A stretch of 64,000 nt of DNA from Verrucomicrobiota bacterium (GCA_016195385.1 JACPZS010000232.1:1-64000); one strand, 5' to 3'. Shown: positions 1 to 8,925, numbered from the stretch's first letter. Numbers and translations: made by a program. Notes: generated from the letters alone by a model not told the origin.

Positions 1-2
1 CC

Positions 3-107
3 ATCGGGGAGATTTTCAACCTCACGAAGATTGACCGCTGGTTTCTGGTGCAGATCAAAGAGATTGTGGACTTTGAGGAGGAGTTGGCGGCGGCGAGTAT
101 GCCATGA
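3..107 (+). pseudogene. carB: carbamoyl-phosphate synthase large subunit fragment, 3'-truncated
   Basis: The frame entering the window encodes a peptide containing [18 protein letters not shown], which matches the region near residues 470-490 of CarB (E. coli has [18 protein letters not shown]). A full CarB would continue for more than 500 residues, through the oligomerization domain and the second ATP-grasp half. Here the frame ends in TGA at 105-107 after ELAAASMP, and no other frame downstream looks like CarB. The stop overlaps an ATG (ATGA) opening a different reading frame. The fragment may be the broken end of a real carB lying to the left, or a displaced copy. The identification is firm; whether the upstream gene is functional cannot be seen. 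Confidence 0.7.
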
Positions 108-190
108 GCAAGCTCTTCTATGTCGAAAGCAGCGTGCCAAGTTTCTACACCGAAACGCGCGAAGCGGAAGAAAACGGATCGGAAATTTTC
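104..190 (+). pseudogene. possible N-terminal fragment of a PIN-domain (VapC-like) toxin
   Basis: An ATG overlapping the carB stop opens a frame beginning [19 protein letters not shown]. This resembles the first beta strand and first acidic position of PIN-domain toxins (pattern YVE-x-S-V-P-S-F/Y). After about 25 residues the translation (FRKFTAGLQEAGGENHTP and onward) no longer resembles a PIN domain, and the frame then runs into the antisense of the deacetylase gene. I therefore treat it as a remnant. Coordinates of the right edge are approximate. Confidence 0.35.
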
Positions 191-285
191 AGAAAGTTCA
201 CGGCCGGTCTTCAGGAAGCCGGTGGCGAAAATCACACGCCCATTCGAACGCAACGCGCCAAACCAGTTTGCAGCCGGAGGCCGGA

Positions 286-1068
286 TCAAAACTTCTGGCT
301 TCGAGCGAAGGACTTGACGTTCTTGAGCCGGCCAAAGAAGTTGCGCCAGTTGCGACTCGCGTATCGCGCCGTCACGCGCCGCAGTTGCCACGGATTCGTT
401 TCGGTTGTATTCACTCCGGCTTCAGTCGTGCAGGCGGTTTCGTAGCCCGCCTCTCTCGCGAGTTCGCTGATGGCATCGCTGCAATCGCCGTATGGATAAC
501 AAAAGTGACGAATCGGCACGTCAAAAAGATCTTCCAACTTTTTCTTGCTCGCCGAAATTTCTTCGCGCGCTTGCGCCAGCGGAATCTGCGTGAGAAACGG
601 ATGCGTCATTGAATGGGCACCGATCTCGTGATCGGCGGCAAGCCAGTCACGGATTTGCGCGGCGTCCATCAGACGCTCCGCAACCTCACCCTGGCGCATC
701 TCCCAATCGTTCAATTGACCGAGCCGAGCCGCAACGAGGAATTCAATCGACCGAAAACCGCATTGCCGCATCGGCTCGACGGCGTGCCGGAGCACGTTTT
801 CAAAGCCGTCGTCAAACGTGAGCGTGATCACCGGCGTGGCGGCCTGACCAGGTTTGTCCACGGCAGCCAATGATTGGGTTTGGAAACCGGCTTGATGCAG
901 TTCCGTCATTTGTTCGGCAAACAATTTTGGACTGACGTAGAGGCCCTTGAGTCGCGCGCCCCACGGACGCGGCCCGATCTTGTGATAGGTGAGCACAGGC
1001 GCACCGGTGGCGAACAATTCGCGGAATGGCGCCAGGCGGGTGTAGTAGGCGGGCAGCGGCGCGGTCAC
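286..1068 (-). CDS. polysaccharide deacetylase (CE4/NodB family)
   Basis: About 260 residues. It shows the NodB-homology motifs of metal-dependent polysaccharide N-deacetylases: TFDDG near residues 84-88 (metal and base Asp pair), HSMTHPFL near 152-159 (two metal-binding His), and a later CYPYGD motif. It likely removes acetyl groups from an N-acetylated sugar polymer or precursor at the envelope. An upstream ATG at 1101 exists, but a GTG at 1066-1068 overlaps the stop of the preceding glycosyltransferase as GTGA, typical of translational coupling, so I take GTG as the start. It is the last gene of the minus-strand glycan operon. No signal peptide is evident, so a cytoplasmic or membrane-associated role in precursor processing is possible. 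Confidence 0.85.
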   Translation of the reverse strand: MTAPLPAYYTRLAPFRELFATGAPVLTYHKIGPRPWGARLKGLYVSPKLFAEQMTELHQAGFQTQSLAAVDKPGQAATPVITLTFDDGFENVLRHAVEPMRQCGFRSIEFLVAARLGQLNDWEMRQGEVAERLMDAAQIRDWLAADHEIGAHSMTHPFLTQIPLAQAREEISASKKKLEDLFDVPIRHFCYPYGDCSDAISELAREAGYETACTTEAGVNTTETNPWQLRRVTARYASRNWRNFFGRLKNVKSFARSQKF

Positions 1069-2285
1069 TTGGTTTGCGTAGCATCCGCAGTTTGCCCGCA
1101 CAACTGCAAATAGAGCGCGACGGTTTTCTCCACTTGCAACCGGACGTCGAAGTGACGGCAGATATGTACGCGCCCGGCTGCGCCCATTTGTCGCGCGCGT
1201 TCAGGGTCGCTGGCGATATAACGCAGCGCGGCGGCGAGCGACGCGATGTTTTCCGGCGGCACCAGCAAACCATGTTCGCGGGCAAGAAACTGTTCGGGGA
1301 TGCCGTCGAGTTGCGACGCGATGACGGGTTTGCCGCACGCCAGTGCTTCCAGCGTCACGCCCGGAAACGCCTCGGTGCCGATTTGCGGATGGACGAGGCA
1401 ATCGATGGCATTCATCGCCGCCGGCATGTCGGTACAATACGGCGTGAGCCACGCCTTGCCCGTCAAGCCGAGCCGCGCGATGTCGGCTTTGAGCGTGTCC
1501 GCGAGATTACCGCGACCAACAATGAGGAAGCGCGCGTTGGGAAATTCTTCGTGGATGCTCGCCGCCGCCGCGAGAAATTCCCGCTGACCTTTGCCACGCG
1601 GCTTGCCGTAACCACCGACGACCGCGAATACAAAATGTTCCGGTGCGAGACTCCATTGTCGCCGCAGATCGCCGACATCGAACGGATGAAATCGCTCGGT
1701 GTCGATGCCGTTTTGGATGACGTGAATTTTGGAGTGGTCACCGCGCAATGGCGGGCGCGCGTGCCGCTCCGGTTCGGGCGATTCCGGTTCGTACGCGCCT
1801 TCGCGCAACACCTTCGCCACGAAGCTAGAGACGGCAATCATCGCGTCGCACTGGCTCAAAAGAAAATGCCGGCTCGGCCACGAACTGGGGCTTTTGGCGA
1901 GGTGACGGGAGAAAACAATTTTGGGCCGCGTGCCGGCGAGTCGCGCCGCGAGCACCGTCGGCCAATAATCGCGGCCATGATGGCTATGAACAATCTGGAA
2001 TTTCTCGCGGCGAATAAACCGAGCCACGTCGAAGATGAACCGCCATTTGAGCGGCCCTTCCGGCCGCGTCGCGTGGAACGGTACTCCGAGGTTGCGGATG
2101 ACCTGGGAAAACTCGCGTCCGTCCGGCCCCGCGATCCAAACTTGGTGACCGAGTTGTTGCAGTCCGTGGGCGAGCTTGACGCATTGGTCATCGGTGCCGC
2201 CGCCGGTGAGCAGCGAGTTCAAGTGAAGGATGCGCATGACATTTGTCGGCTGGCAAAATCCACTCGGGCGCGCGACGTCATTCAT
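1065..2285 (-). CDS. glycosyltransferase family 4 protein
   Basis: A GT-B fold retaining glycosyltransferase, about 400 residues. The N-terminal half carries the acceptor-binding Rossmann fold (MRILHLNSLLTGGGTDDQ) and the C-terminal half the donor-binding fold with the E-x7-E signature EAFPGVTLEA, plus VIQNGID and VGRGNL typical of GT4 enzymes. It probably adds a sugar from an NDP-sugar to a growing lipid-linked or LPS-type glycan on the cytoplasmic face. The ATG at 2285 overlaps the FkbM gene stop by 8 bases; an internal ATG at 2237 (MRILHLN) fits the family start better and may be the true one. Residues 176-186 hold a short Pro/Glu/Arg-rich insertion. Confidence 0.88.
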   Translation of the reverse strand: MNDVARPSGFCQPTNVMRILHLNSLLTGGGTDDQCVKLAHGLQQLGHQVWIAGPDGREFSQVIRNLGVPFHATRPEGPLKWRFIFDVARFIRREKFQIVHSHHGRDYWPTVLAARLAGTRPKIVFSRHLAKSPSSWPSRHFLLSQCDAMIAVSSFVAKVLREGAYEPESPEPERHARPPLRGDHSKIHVIQNGIDTERFHPFDVGDLRRQWSLAPEHFVFAVVGGYGKPRGKGQREFLAAAASIHEEFPNARFLIVGRGNLADTLKADIARLGLTGKAWLTPYCTDMPAAMNAIDCLVHPQIGTEAFPGVTLEALACGKPVIASQLDGIPEQFLAREHGLLVPPENIASLAAALRYIASDPERARQMGAAGRVHICRHFDVRLQVEKTVALYLQLCGQTADATQTK

Positions 2286-3273
2286 GGCTGGCTCGACGCG
2301 ACCATTCGGCTAGTTCAGCGAGGCGCGCCGCTTGTGCGGAATCTTTGGCGCACCAAAGTGTTTCTGCACCATTGGAAACTTCATTTAGCGGCTGAAAAAA
2401 CGCGACTGGCTGGCCGTCGGCGGATCGTTTTACGGCTTGCCGAAGTGCGCGGCCGCTGAGTTGCGGCGCGTAGGAGAATCCCGCGTAACCGCGCTCCTGG
2501 AGCAGAGCGCAAGCGGCCTCGCGTTCACGGCCTAGTTCGGCGTAGAGCACGGGAATCCGGTTCGGGACAAGCAGATCCCCAAGCCCCTTCAACACATTCA
2601 GGTCATGGCCTTCGGTATCAACTTTGAGGAAATCCACTTTGGCGAAATCGCAATTGCTGTTCAGCAATTCCCGCAGTGTCATCAACTTGACTTCGACTTT
2701 CTTGGTTTCTCCCGGATGCGGCCACCAATCGGATAGCAACGAATGCGAGCCGTCATATTCCTGACAGACGAAAAGCGAAGTTGAGCCGGTCTGATCCGAC
2801 GCGGCGGCTTCGATGACCTGGCAGGAATTTTTCCAGCCGTTGATTTCGACGTTGCGCCGAATGCCTGCCGCAAGCTCCGGGTGCGGTTCGATTAACATGA
2901 CGCGGGCGTGTTTGTGCAGCCTGGCTTCGAGCCCGATGAAGCCGCAATTGGCTCCGCAGTCGATCAGAGTTCCGCCCACGGGAAGAAACTCGCGCACTGC
3001 CCAGCTCAACTGCGGTTCCATGTCGCCGTCGTACCAAAAAATCGTGTGCTGAACAACGCGCTCCAAGTCCAACTCCAGTTTCAATCCGCTGCGCAGAACA
3101 ATCCGCTGATGTCGTGGCATCATCGTCCGCAGCAGCTTGCGTAACGCCGGATGACCGGCGCGGATCGGGCCGTTGCGATACCAACGGAAAAAATGCCGGG
3201 CCGAACGCGTGAATCCGGACTCCGAAGTCACTGGTGATTCCGGTCGTGGACTTGTGTTCGTGGCGTGCTGCAT
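2278..3273 (-). CDS. FkbM family methyltransferase
   Basis: 331 residues. SAM-dependent methyltransferase fold with motif I IDCGANCGFIGLEA, the acidic strand-2 end VMLIEPHPE, and the FkbM-type strand LKVDTEGHDLNVLKGL. FkbM enzymes O-methylate sugars or polyketide-like acceptors. In this operon, between glycosyltransferases, the likely substrate is a sugar hydroxyl of the surface glycan. The first 60 residues form an Arg-rich leader (TRSARHFFRWYRNGPIR) without a signal peptide. It overlaps the downstream GT4 gene by 8 bases. Sugar methylation is an inference from context. Confidence 0.85.
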   Translation of the reverse strand: MQHATNTSPRPESPVTSESGFTRSARHFFRWYRNGPIRAGHPALRKLLRTMMPRHQRIVLRSGLKLELDLERVVQHTIFWYDGDMEPQLSWAVREFLPVGGTLIDCGANCGFIGLEARLHKHARVMLIEPHPELAAGIRRNVEINGWKNSCQVIEAAASDQTGSTSLFVCQEYDGSHSLLSDWWPHPGETKKVEVKLMTLRELLNSNCDFAKVDFLKVDTEGHDLNVLKGLGDLLVPNRIPVLYAELGREREAACALLQERGYAGFSYAPQLSGRALRQAVKRSADGQPVAFFQPLNEVSNGAETLWCAKDSAQAARLAELAEWSRRASHE

Positions 3274-3332
3274 GGCGCGAGATTAACAGCGCCGCGATGG
3301 CCAAGTCAGCGGAAAAACCGGTCGGGCTGGCT

Positions 3333-4061
3333 TCACGAAGCGGGGCGTTGTTCCCGAGCCGCGCGTCTGTGTGCGAGAAAAACGCGCAGTTTGCGGAAGG
3401 GAGTATTGGCCCAAACTTTTTTCCAGAGACGAAAGCGTTCGAGCATGGTCGTCATCGTGAATGGTTGATCTGCGGGTATGTACCAGTTGTTCAAGCCCGT
3501 GCGTTTCACGAGCCGGTAGCCTTGCCGCCGTACATGCTGATGCACTTGCAAGTTGTGCAAATGATCTTCCAGCAGCAACAGGGCAGGGCGATGCCGGCGC
3601 AAATCAAAGCCGCGGAGCACGTCGAGTTGTGTGCCCTCGACATCGATGGAAATAAAATCGACGTGCGGAACTCCCGCCTCGGCCAGCACATCGTCGAGCG
3701 TCATCACTTTCACCAGCTCGGTCCCGACGTAGTGGGTGTTAGGATCGATCAAATTCTTCGCCAGCGAAGAATGGCCAGAGGTTTCCGCGACATAGAAAGG
3801 CAGCTCTTTCGGGTGACCGGGTGCGCCGCACGCGACTTGAAATACCTGCGAATGCGGCCGCTCCGAGCGCAACCGTTCGCACAGTCGCGATTGCGGTTCG
3901 ACGAGGATGCCGCGCCAGCCGTGCTGCTCGAAGAACCACGTCTGCGAACCGCCTTGCGGTTCGTTCGCGCCGACTTCAACGAAAAAGCCGTTCGTGCGGC
4001 GGCCGAAGAACTGCCAGATGAGTTCGTCTTCGTGCAACGCGGGGGCGGCGGATTTTTTCAT
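3333..4061 (-). CDS. FkbM family methyltransferase (second copy)
   Basis: 242 residues. It has the FkbM signature of a short N-terminal cap, FFVEVGANEPQGGSQT as the SAM-binding glycine motif, ILVEPQSRLCERL as the acidic strand, and VDFISIDVEGTQLDVLRGF. It differs clearly from the neighbouring FkbM protein, so it is a paralogue with probably a different acceptor position and not a recent duplication. A basic tail (RFRLWKKVWANTPFRKLR) may associate with the membrane. It starts 7 bases after the upstream GT2 gene stops, and 59 bases separate it from the next FkbM gene. Likely modifies the same glycan. Confidence 0.85.
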   Translation of the reverse strand: MKKSAAPALHEDELIWQFFGRRTNGFFVEVGANEPQGGSQTWFFEQHGWRGILVEPQSRLCERLRSERPHSQVFQVACGAPGHPKELPFYVAETSGHSSLAKNLIDPNTHYVGTELVKVMTLDDVLAEAGVPHVDFISIDVEGTQLDVLRGFDLRRHRPALLLLEDHLHNLQVHQHVRRQGYRLVKRTGLNNWYIPADQPFTMTTMLERFRLWKKVWANTPFRKLRVFLAHRRAAREQRPAS

Positions 4062-4068
4062 GACGTTG

Positions 4069-4854
4069 TCAGAGATATTGAAGGAGTCCGCGCTCGCAAC
4101 GGGTTTTTCCCGAGGCGATGGTTTCCGCGAGCCGCTGCTGGCTGGCCGGCACGTGGGCCTTGGGCAACTGCGGGTGATTCAGGTGATAAACGATGGCGCG
4201 GCCGTAAACAAATTTTCGCGCGCGGCCGAGATGATAAAGCCGTGTGCCCAAATCCGAATCTTCGCCAATACCCCAGCCAGTGTAGTCCTCGTCGAAACCG
4301 TTCACGGCCACCAAATCGTCGCGCCAGAAGCCCATGTTGCAGCCGATGATGCCGCGCTGGTCATGATTGCGGCGGACAATCGCCACCGGCAAACGCAGCG
4401 CCTTCGCCAGTCCAGAGATGCGTCCGCGCAGGCACCAAACCCAGATCCGCGTCCGTTCGATGGAAAATTCCGCGACGAATTTCTCCTCCACAAAACAGCG
4501 ACGGCCCTGCACCCAGAAATTTTTCTCCGACAACGCGAGGTGGTCGCGGATGAACTCGCAGTGCGGCACGCAATCACCATCCAGCAACACCACGTAATCC
4601 CCCGTGGCCGCGGCAACCGCTTTGTTGAGGATGATCGTTTTGCGAAAGCCCGCGTCCTCGTGCCAGACGTGTCGCAGTGCGAGGCGCGGTTGCCAGCGTT
4701 CGAGCAGCGCCCGCGTTGGCGGACCGGAACCGTCGTCGGCGATAAGAATTTCGTGGGGCTGCCGCGTCTGGCCTGCCACGCCTTGCAGCACTTTCTCCAG
4801 CGCCGCCGGACTTTCGTAGGTGCTGATGATCAGCGAGATTTTGGCGCAGGGCAT
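4069..4854 (-). CDS. glycosyltransferase family 2 with galactosyltransferase-type C-terminus
   Basis: 261 residues, GT-A fold. N-terminal ISLIISTYESP and ILIADDGSG bind the nucleotide; DGDC near residue 92 is the DxD metal site. The second half contains IIGCNMGFWRDDL and GWGIGEDSDL, the arrangement found in Glyco_transf_7C/chondroitin-polymerase-like GT2 enzymes (acceptor domain with catalytic E-D). It therefore likely transfers a Gal/GlcNAc-type residue during surface glycan assembly. It overlaps the upstream GT2 by 25 bases and lies 7 bases before an FkbM gene, firmly inside the operon. Donor specificity cannot be read from sequence. Confidence 0.88.
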   Translation of the reverse strand: MPCAKISLIISTYESPAALEKVLQGVAGQTRQPHEILIADDGSGPPTRALLERWQPRLALRHVWHEDAGFRKTIILNKAVAAATGDYVVLLDGDCVPHCEFIRDHLALSEKNFWVQGRRCFVEEKFVAEFSIERTRIWVWCLRGRISGLAKALRLPVAIVRRNHDQRGIIGCNMGFWRDDLVAVNGFDEDYTGWGIGEDSDLGTRLYHLGRARKFVYGRAIVYHLNHPQLPKAHVPASQQRLAETIASGKTRCERGLLQYL

Positions 4855-5624
4855 GGCGGGGCGCTGGAATGCAAATGCTGGTAGAGACGGCTGCGGCGGA
4901 CGAGCGTGGAGTACGCCGTCGAGGCGGCGATGAAGAAACCGGGAAAGCCATCAAGGAAACCAAGCCGGAAAAAATAGGCCCGCAGAAAGCGCCACGCGGA
5001 TCGCACTACCGTGCCCGTGACGGACCAGCGCACTTTCGCCTCCAGTTGCCGCTCCAGAAAAATGTCGGAGAAATAATTTATCTTCGTCACGTAACTTTGA
5101 ATCGTCGGGTTTGTGTAATGGTGGAGGTCGCCAGTCAACTTTTTCTCCGCGCCGCGCAGTTCAATTTTGCAGTGCTCCGGACTGCCGGCCCAGCGGCCCG
5201 CGTCGCGGCGAAACAATCGCAGCACGTGATCGGGATACCAGTCGCCATGCGTGATCCACCGGCCAAGAAACCAGACTTTGCGCGCGCAGTAAGCGCCCGC
5301 GAAGCGTTCGAGGCCGCTTTCAAAAAACGCTTCGATGGATGCGCGCAACTCCGGTGAAACTTCCTCGTCCGCGTCGAGCGCGAGCACCCACGGCTGCTGT
5401 GCATATTCCAGCGCGCGATTTTTCTGCTCGCGAAAGCCCGTCCACGGGTGCCGGAAAATTTTCGCGCCGTGACTCGCCGCAATTTCCTCCGTGCCGTCGG
5501 TGACTTCTTCGTTGATTACGACGATGATTTCGCTCGTCCAGTCCGCGACGCTGGACAACGCGCGGCCGATGCGCTGCGCCTCGGCGCCGGCGATCAAGCA
5601 GACCGAGATGGGAAGTTTTTTCAT
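4830..5624 (-). CDS. glycosyltransferase family 2, WaaE/KdtX-like
   Basis: 264 residues. The order ISVCLIAGAEAQRIGRAL, SEIIVVI, FREQKNRALEYA, LALDADEEVS and GDWYPDHVLRLFRR follows LPS core biosynthesis glycosyltransferases of the WaaE/KdtX group (beta-1,4-glucosyl or similar transfer onto heptose or Kdo). A hydrophobic stretch near the C-terminus (FLRAYFFRLGFLDGFPGFFIAA) is typical for this group and suggests membrane association. It is the first gene of the minus-strand operon and starts 35 bases from the divergent GT9 gene, so the short gap 5625-5659 must contain both promoters. Role in LPS-core-like assembly is inferred from family and from the heptosyltransferase neighbour. Confidence 0.85.
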   Translation of the reverse strand: MKKLPISVCLIAGAEAQRIGRALSSVADWTSEIIVVINEEVTDGTEEIAASHGAKIFRHPWTGFREQKNRALEYAQQPWVLALDADEEVSPELRASIEAFFESGLERFAGAYCARKVWFLGRWITHGDWYPDHVLRLFRRDAGRWAGSPEHCKIELRGAEKKLTGDLHHYTNPTIQSYVTKINYFSDIFLERQLEAKVRWSVTGTVVRSAWRFLRAYFFRLGFLDGFPGFFIAASTAYSTLVRRSRLYQHLHSSAPPCPAPKSR

Positions 5625-5659
5625 CGTCAGTGCGGCGGTTTCGGTCTAACTGATCTTCA

Positions 5660-6742
5660 GTGACGACCCGACCGAGCTTGCCGAGCTTCTACAACGAAAC
5701 GCGCGCCGCCCGCAAAATAATTGTGGTGGACCTTGGATTTCTCGGTGACTCCATTCACCTCATTCCCGCGCTGTGGGAAATCAAAGGGCACTATCCGCAG
5801 GCCGAAGTTCACACGCTCTCGGCGCCCGTCGGCGCGAAAGTTTTGAAACTCGCGCCGTGCGTCGATCGCGCGTGGACATTTCCACTTGGACCGCAAAGTC
5901 CCGCGTGGTGGCGGCACTGGGACATGATCCGCGCGCTCCGTCGCGAGCGCTTCGATCTTGCGTTCAATTTCAGCGGTGCGGATCGCGCGATATTTTTGAC
6001 GGCTCTGACCGGCGCACGTTGGCGTCTGGCACAATCTGGCACGCGCGATCATTTTTGGAAAACCTGGCTGATTGGAGACTGGGTGCCGCGACGGAGCGGA
6101 GATTTGCCGGTCTTCGAACAGCGCCGGCAAACGCTGGCGCTGGCTGGCTGCGAACTGGCAGCGCCGAAGTTCGATCTGAAACTTGACGACGCTGCGCGTG
6201 CCTGGGCGGAACAGGTCATTCCCCCGCGTGCCATTCATCTTTCGATCAACGCCAGCACGCACCTCAAGGAATGGCCGCTGGCGCATTGGATCGCGCTGGC
6301 CAAAACATTGTTGGCGGAGGATTCCACGCTGCATCTGATCGCCACGGGCAGCGCCGCGCCGCGCGAACAGGCACGCTTGCAGTCGCTGACGGACTCGGTC
6401 GCAAACAATCGTCTGCGCGTGCTGAATTCGCTGACGATTCCGCAACTCGCGGCCGCGCTCGCGCGCTGCCGGCTCCACGTTGGCGCGGACTCGGGCGTGC
6501 TCCATCTGGCGCTGGCGCTCAATGTGCCGACGCTTTCGCTCTTTCGCGACTACGCCGGCTGGAAGGAATGGGCGCCTCGTGGATTGAACCATCGCCACTT
6601 GATCGTGCCGTGTCCGTGCGCAAACCAAAAAAATCCCGCGTGCGCCGTGCTCGATTACGCGCGCTGTCTGGCGGAGATTCAGCCCGCTCAAGTCATGCAA
6701 TTGCTGCGCGAAGGCACTCACGGCACGCAACGCAAGCGATAA
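5660..6742 (+). CDS. glycosyltransferase family 9 (ADP-heptose:LPS heptosyltransferase-like)
   Basis: 360 residues, GT-B fold of the WaaC/WaaF/WaaQ group. Seen are IIVVDLGFLGDSIHLIPAL at the N-terminus, AIHLSINASTHLKEWPL in the middle and the donor-site segment HVGADSGVLHLALALNVPTLSLF. It would transfer heptose from ADP-heptose to the inner LPS core on the cytoplasmic face. The start used is a GTG; the first 17 residues (containing SLPSFYNETRAAR) are an extension not expected in the family. It is transcribed divergently from the glycan operon. Its 3' end overlaps, on the opposite strand, a C-terminal gene remnant. Confidence 0.88.
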   Translation: MTTRPSLPSFYNETRAARKIIVVDLGFLGDSIHLIPALWEIKGHYPQAEVHTLSAPVGAKVLKLAPCVDRAWTFPLGPQSPAWWRHWDMIRALRRERFDLAFNFSGADRAIFLTALTGARWRLAQSGTRDHFWKTWLIGDWVPRRSGDLPVFEQRRQTLALAGCELAAPKFDLKLDDAARAWAEQVIPPRAIHLSINASTHLKEWPLAHWIALAKTLLAEDSTLHLIATGSAAPREQARLQSLTDSVANNRLRVLNSLTIPQLAAALARCRLHVGADSGVLHLALALNVPTLSLFRDYAGWKEWAPRGLNHRHLIVPCPCANQKNPACAVLDYARCLAEIQPAQVMQLLREGTHGTQRKR

Positions 6743-6939
6743 AGGCGCCGGTCGCCGGGCTTACTGGTTTTGTCGGTGAAGATGGACGCGCCATTGGGGG
6801 ACGCGACGGGTATGCCGATGGGTTTCCAGACAGCGGAGAAGTTGGTTGCCGACTCGACTTGGTGACACGCGTTCGCCTGATTGGTCCGAAAAAGGCGAAC
6901 CAGATCGGATCGATCAGACAGGCAAGTGCCGGAGTAAGG
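6718..6939 (-). pseudogene. C-terminal remnant of a secreted verrucomicrobial protein
   Basis: An open minus-strand frame between an in-frame TAG (6940-6942) and a TGA at 6718-6720 has no start codon, yet it encodes a sequence ending ATNFSAVWKPIGIPVASP and, at the very end, RRLYRLRCVP. This matches the C-terminal module that closes several secreted proteins in this window (for example WQMAAEIP...RYFRLRKP of the subtilisin at 34349). I read it as the tail of a lost gene. It overlaps the last bases of the GT9 gene and lies downstream of the pseudopilin gene on the same strand. Confidence 0.5.
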
Positions 6940-6961
6940 CTATTTTTCCCAACGGGTCAGC

Positions 6962-7762
6962 TCAAGGTCGCAGCAGCGCAACAATGGTTCGGAATTTCTT
7001 GGGGTTGTCGCCCGGATTTTGCAGCGCGTCGGCGTTTTCGCCGTGGTCCCAGAGGTTGGGAGCGAAGGCTTGTTTGGTGGTGCTGAACGACACATGGGCG
7101 TCGCCCCACAGCGCGTTGATGCCGATCGGATTGCGGTTGCTCGTGTGCGGCCGCGTCGCGAGCGTGTAGATAAGATCCGTGGTCAGGCTGCGCTGTGAAA
7201 CCAGGTCGGAGGTTTTTTCGGCCACGCGCGCCCACATTTCCTGCCCGGCCGGCGGGTTGTCCTTCGCGGGCCGATCCGACTGGGGATAATACATGTAATT
7301 CCCGCGCACTCCGCCGCTGAAAACCATGGGCCACGGCACTTTCGCGCTTTGGTAGTATTTCATTTCAAAATTCACTGGCAACCGGTCCGGGTGCCGCAAG
7401 CCGGGATCGTAATAGGATTTTCCCGACGTGATCAACTTGTCCGTGTACAGGTACCCGAGGTTAGTCGGATCGGTCGTGTCCGCAGGTTTGTTGTCCGCGC
7501 CGGTGAAAAGAAAATAGGATTGCCATGGTCCGGAGTCGGGCACTTTTTCCGGATTGAACAAAGTCGGCGCGAGGCGGTCGTTGTAATTGTCCGCATAAAT
7601 GAAAACGGCCAGGCCGAGTTGCCGCAGGTTGTTTGTGCAACTGATGCGGTTCGCGCGATTTTTGGCGTTGCCAAGGGCGGGCAGGAGCATTGCCGCCAGG
7701 ATTGCGATGATGGCGATGACGACGAGTAATTCGATGAGAGTGAATCCGTGCGGGCGCTTCAT
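6962..7762 (-). CDS. prepilin-type N-terminal cleavage/methylation protein (pseudopilin-like)
   Basis: 266 residues. It begins [13 protein letters not shown], with G-F prepilin peptidase cleavage context and the invariant Glu at position +5, followed by one hydrophobic helix. The periplasmic part has the PVC-type pattern [22 protein letters not shown], then a C-terminal [14 protein letters not shown] (the 'DGH' segment of this family). Such proteins are pseudopilins exported by a type II secretion or type IV pilus machine, and are strongly expanded in Planctomycetes and Verrucomicrobia. A second copy lies immediately upstream. No secretion machinery genes are in the window, so the partner system is unknown. 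Confidence 0.88.
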   Translation of the reverse strand: MKRPHGFTLIELLVVIAIIAILAAMLLPALGNAKNRANRISCTNNLRQLGLAVFIYADNYNDRLAPTLFNPEKVPDSGPWQSYFLFTGADNKPADTTDPTNLGYLYTDKLITSGKSYYDPGLRHPDRLPVNFEMKYYQSAKVPWPMVFSGGVRGNYMYYPQSDRPAKDNPPAGQEMWARVAEKTSDLVSQRSLTTDLIYTLATRPHTSNRNPIGINALWGDAHVSFSTTKQAFAPNLWDHGENADALQNPGDNPKKFRTIVALLRP

Positions 7763-7900
7763 AATGATTATCCGGGTTGAATGTTTGAACTTAAATCAAA
7801 ATTGAACTCTGCAATCTGAATCACCGCACGGGCTGAACACACGCGAAATTTTCCGGTGTCGTGCCCGCCGTTGCGGTCGATTTTCGCGAACAGCCAGTTG

Positions 7901-8767
7901 CTACCGATAAACCGGCCCGTTGAAAAGGTCGTTCGGCGCCGGGATTTTGTTGATGAGTTCGTAAGCGCGATTCCATTTTACAAGGTGGGCACTCCCGCCG
8001 AAATAACCCGCGACCGCCCCACCCGGCAGGCTCTTCGCGATGCCGGCGCCATTCGGATTCGGCAGCGTCCACCAATTGGGAATCCCCGCGTGGCGGATGG
8101 AGATGCCGTTGCCGGCGTTACCCGGCGGTGGCACGTTCGACGCATCGTTAAAATTGAAGGGATCCAGTTCGTTCTGCTCCCATAACATCCAATCCGTGGC
8201 GTTGAAGTCAGTCAGCTTATAGGTTTTTCCGTCCGGGTTCAGGGATGCCTTGCCGATATTGTTGTAACCACCGATCGTCCCGTTCCAACAGTAGGAGGTG
8301 AGTTTGACCGGCCGCCCCAGCCAGAGATCTTTCAACTTGCCGCTGCCACGGGTGGATACGTCCTTGGGGCACCAGCAAGTTTTGTAATCACCGAGGATTG
8401 CGCCCACCTGGCTGATTTTGAAGAACGACACCTGATTGCTGAACTGAACCGAATTCACATCCTTGCCGGCCGCCGAAGCTGGTGCCGTCGGGCCGCCGGG
8501 AATGCGCCCGTTGTTCTTCGTCGCGTACACCCAGCCGTCCGGCCCGCTCAAATCGCCGCCCCAAGTGGGATGCGCGCAGTAATCATTGTTGTCGCCAGCG
8601 TAAACGTGATTCGCGAGCGTGATCTGTTTCACGTTGTTCAAATCCAGCGTGAGTTGCGCACGATCCTTGGCGCGCGAAAGTGCCGGAATGAGCATCGAGG
8701 CCAGGATGGCAATGATGGCGATGACGACGAGCAGTTCGATGAGGGTGAAGGCGAAATTTCGTTTCAT
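7901..8767 (-). CDS. prepilin-type N-terminal cleavage/methylation protein (pseudopilin-like)
   Basis: 288 residues. It starts [13 protein letters not shown], with A-F instead of the more usual G-F at the prepilin peptidase site, followed by the hydrophobic helix and [19 protein letters not shown]. The remainder is a globular domain rich in Trp, Asn and Gly. It ends with a segment ([18 protein letters not shown]) equivalent to the DGH region of related proteins. It is on the same strand as the pseudopilin at 6962, 138 bases upstream of it; the two may be co-transcribed. The Gly-to-Ala change at the cleavage site is tolerated in some family members. Confidence 0.85.
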   Translation of the reverse strand: MKRNFAFTLIELLVVIAIIAILASMLIPALSRAKDRAQLTLDLNNVKQITLANHVYAGDNNDYCAHPTWGGDLSGPDGWVYATKNNGRIPGGPTAPASAAGKDVNSVQFSNQVSFFKISQVGAILGDYKTCWCPKDVSTRGSGKLKDLWLGRPVKLTSYCWNGTIGGYNNIGKASLNPDGKTYKLTDFNATDWMLWEQNELDPFNFNDASNVPPPGNAGNGISIRHAGIPNWWTLPNPNGAGIAKSLPGGAVAGYFGGSAHLVKWNRAYELINKIPAPNDLFNGPVYR

Positions 8768-8925
8768 GTTGGTTCTCCTGAAATACGCTTAAATTCCAAT
8801 CGCATAAAAACTGAACCCGGCAGAAATTCTTCCATTCTGGAAAGAACTGAAACCGAGGGCTAACCCAGCGTCGCCATTTGACCCCGTTTCTTCAAGCGGC
8901 AAATGCGAATGAAATTATCGCGGAA

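Noticed and set aside
5660-5720. Similarity between the heptosyltransferase extension (SLPSFYNETRAAR) and the PIN-like start at 104 (SVPSFYTETREAE), also at DNA level
   Set aside because: Only about 18 bases long; not enough to claim a shared element.
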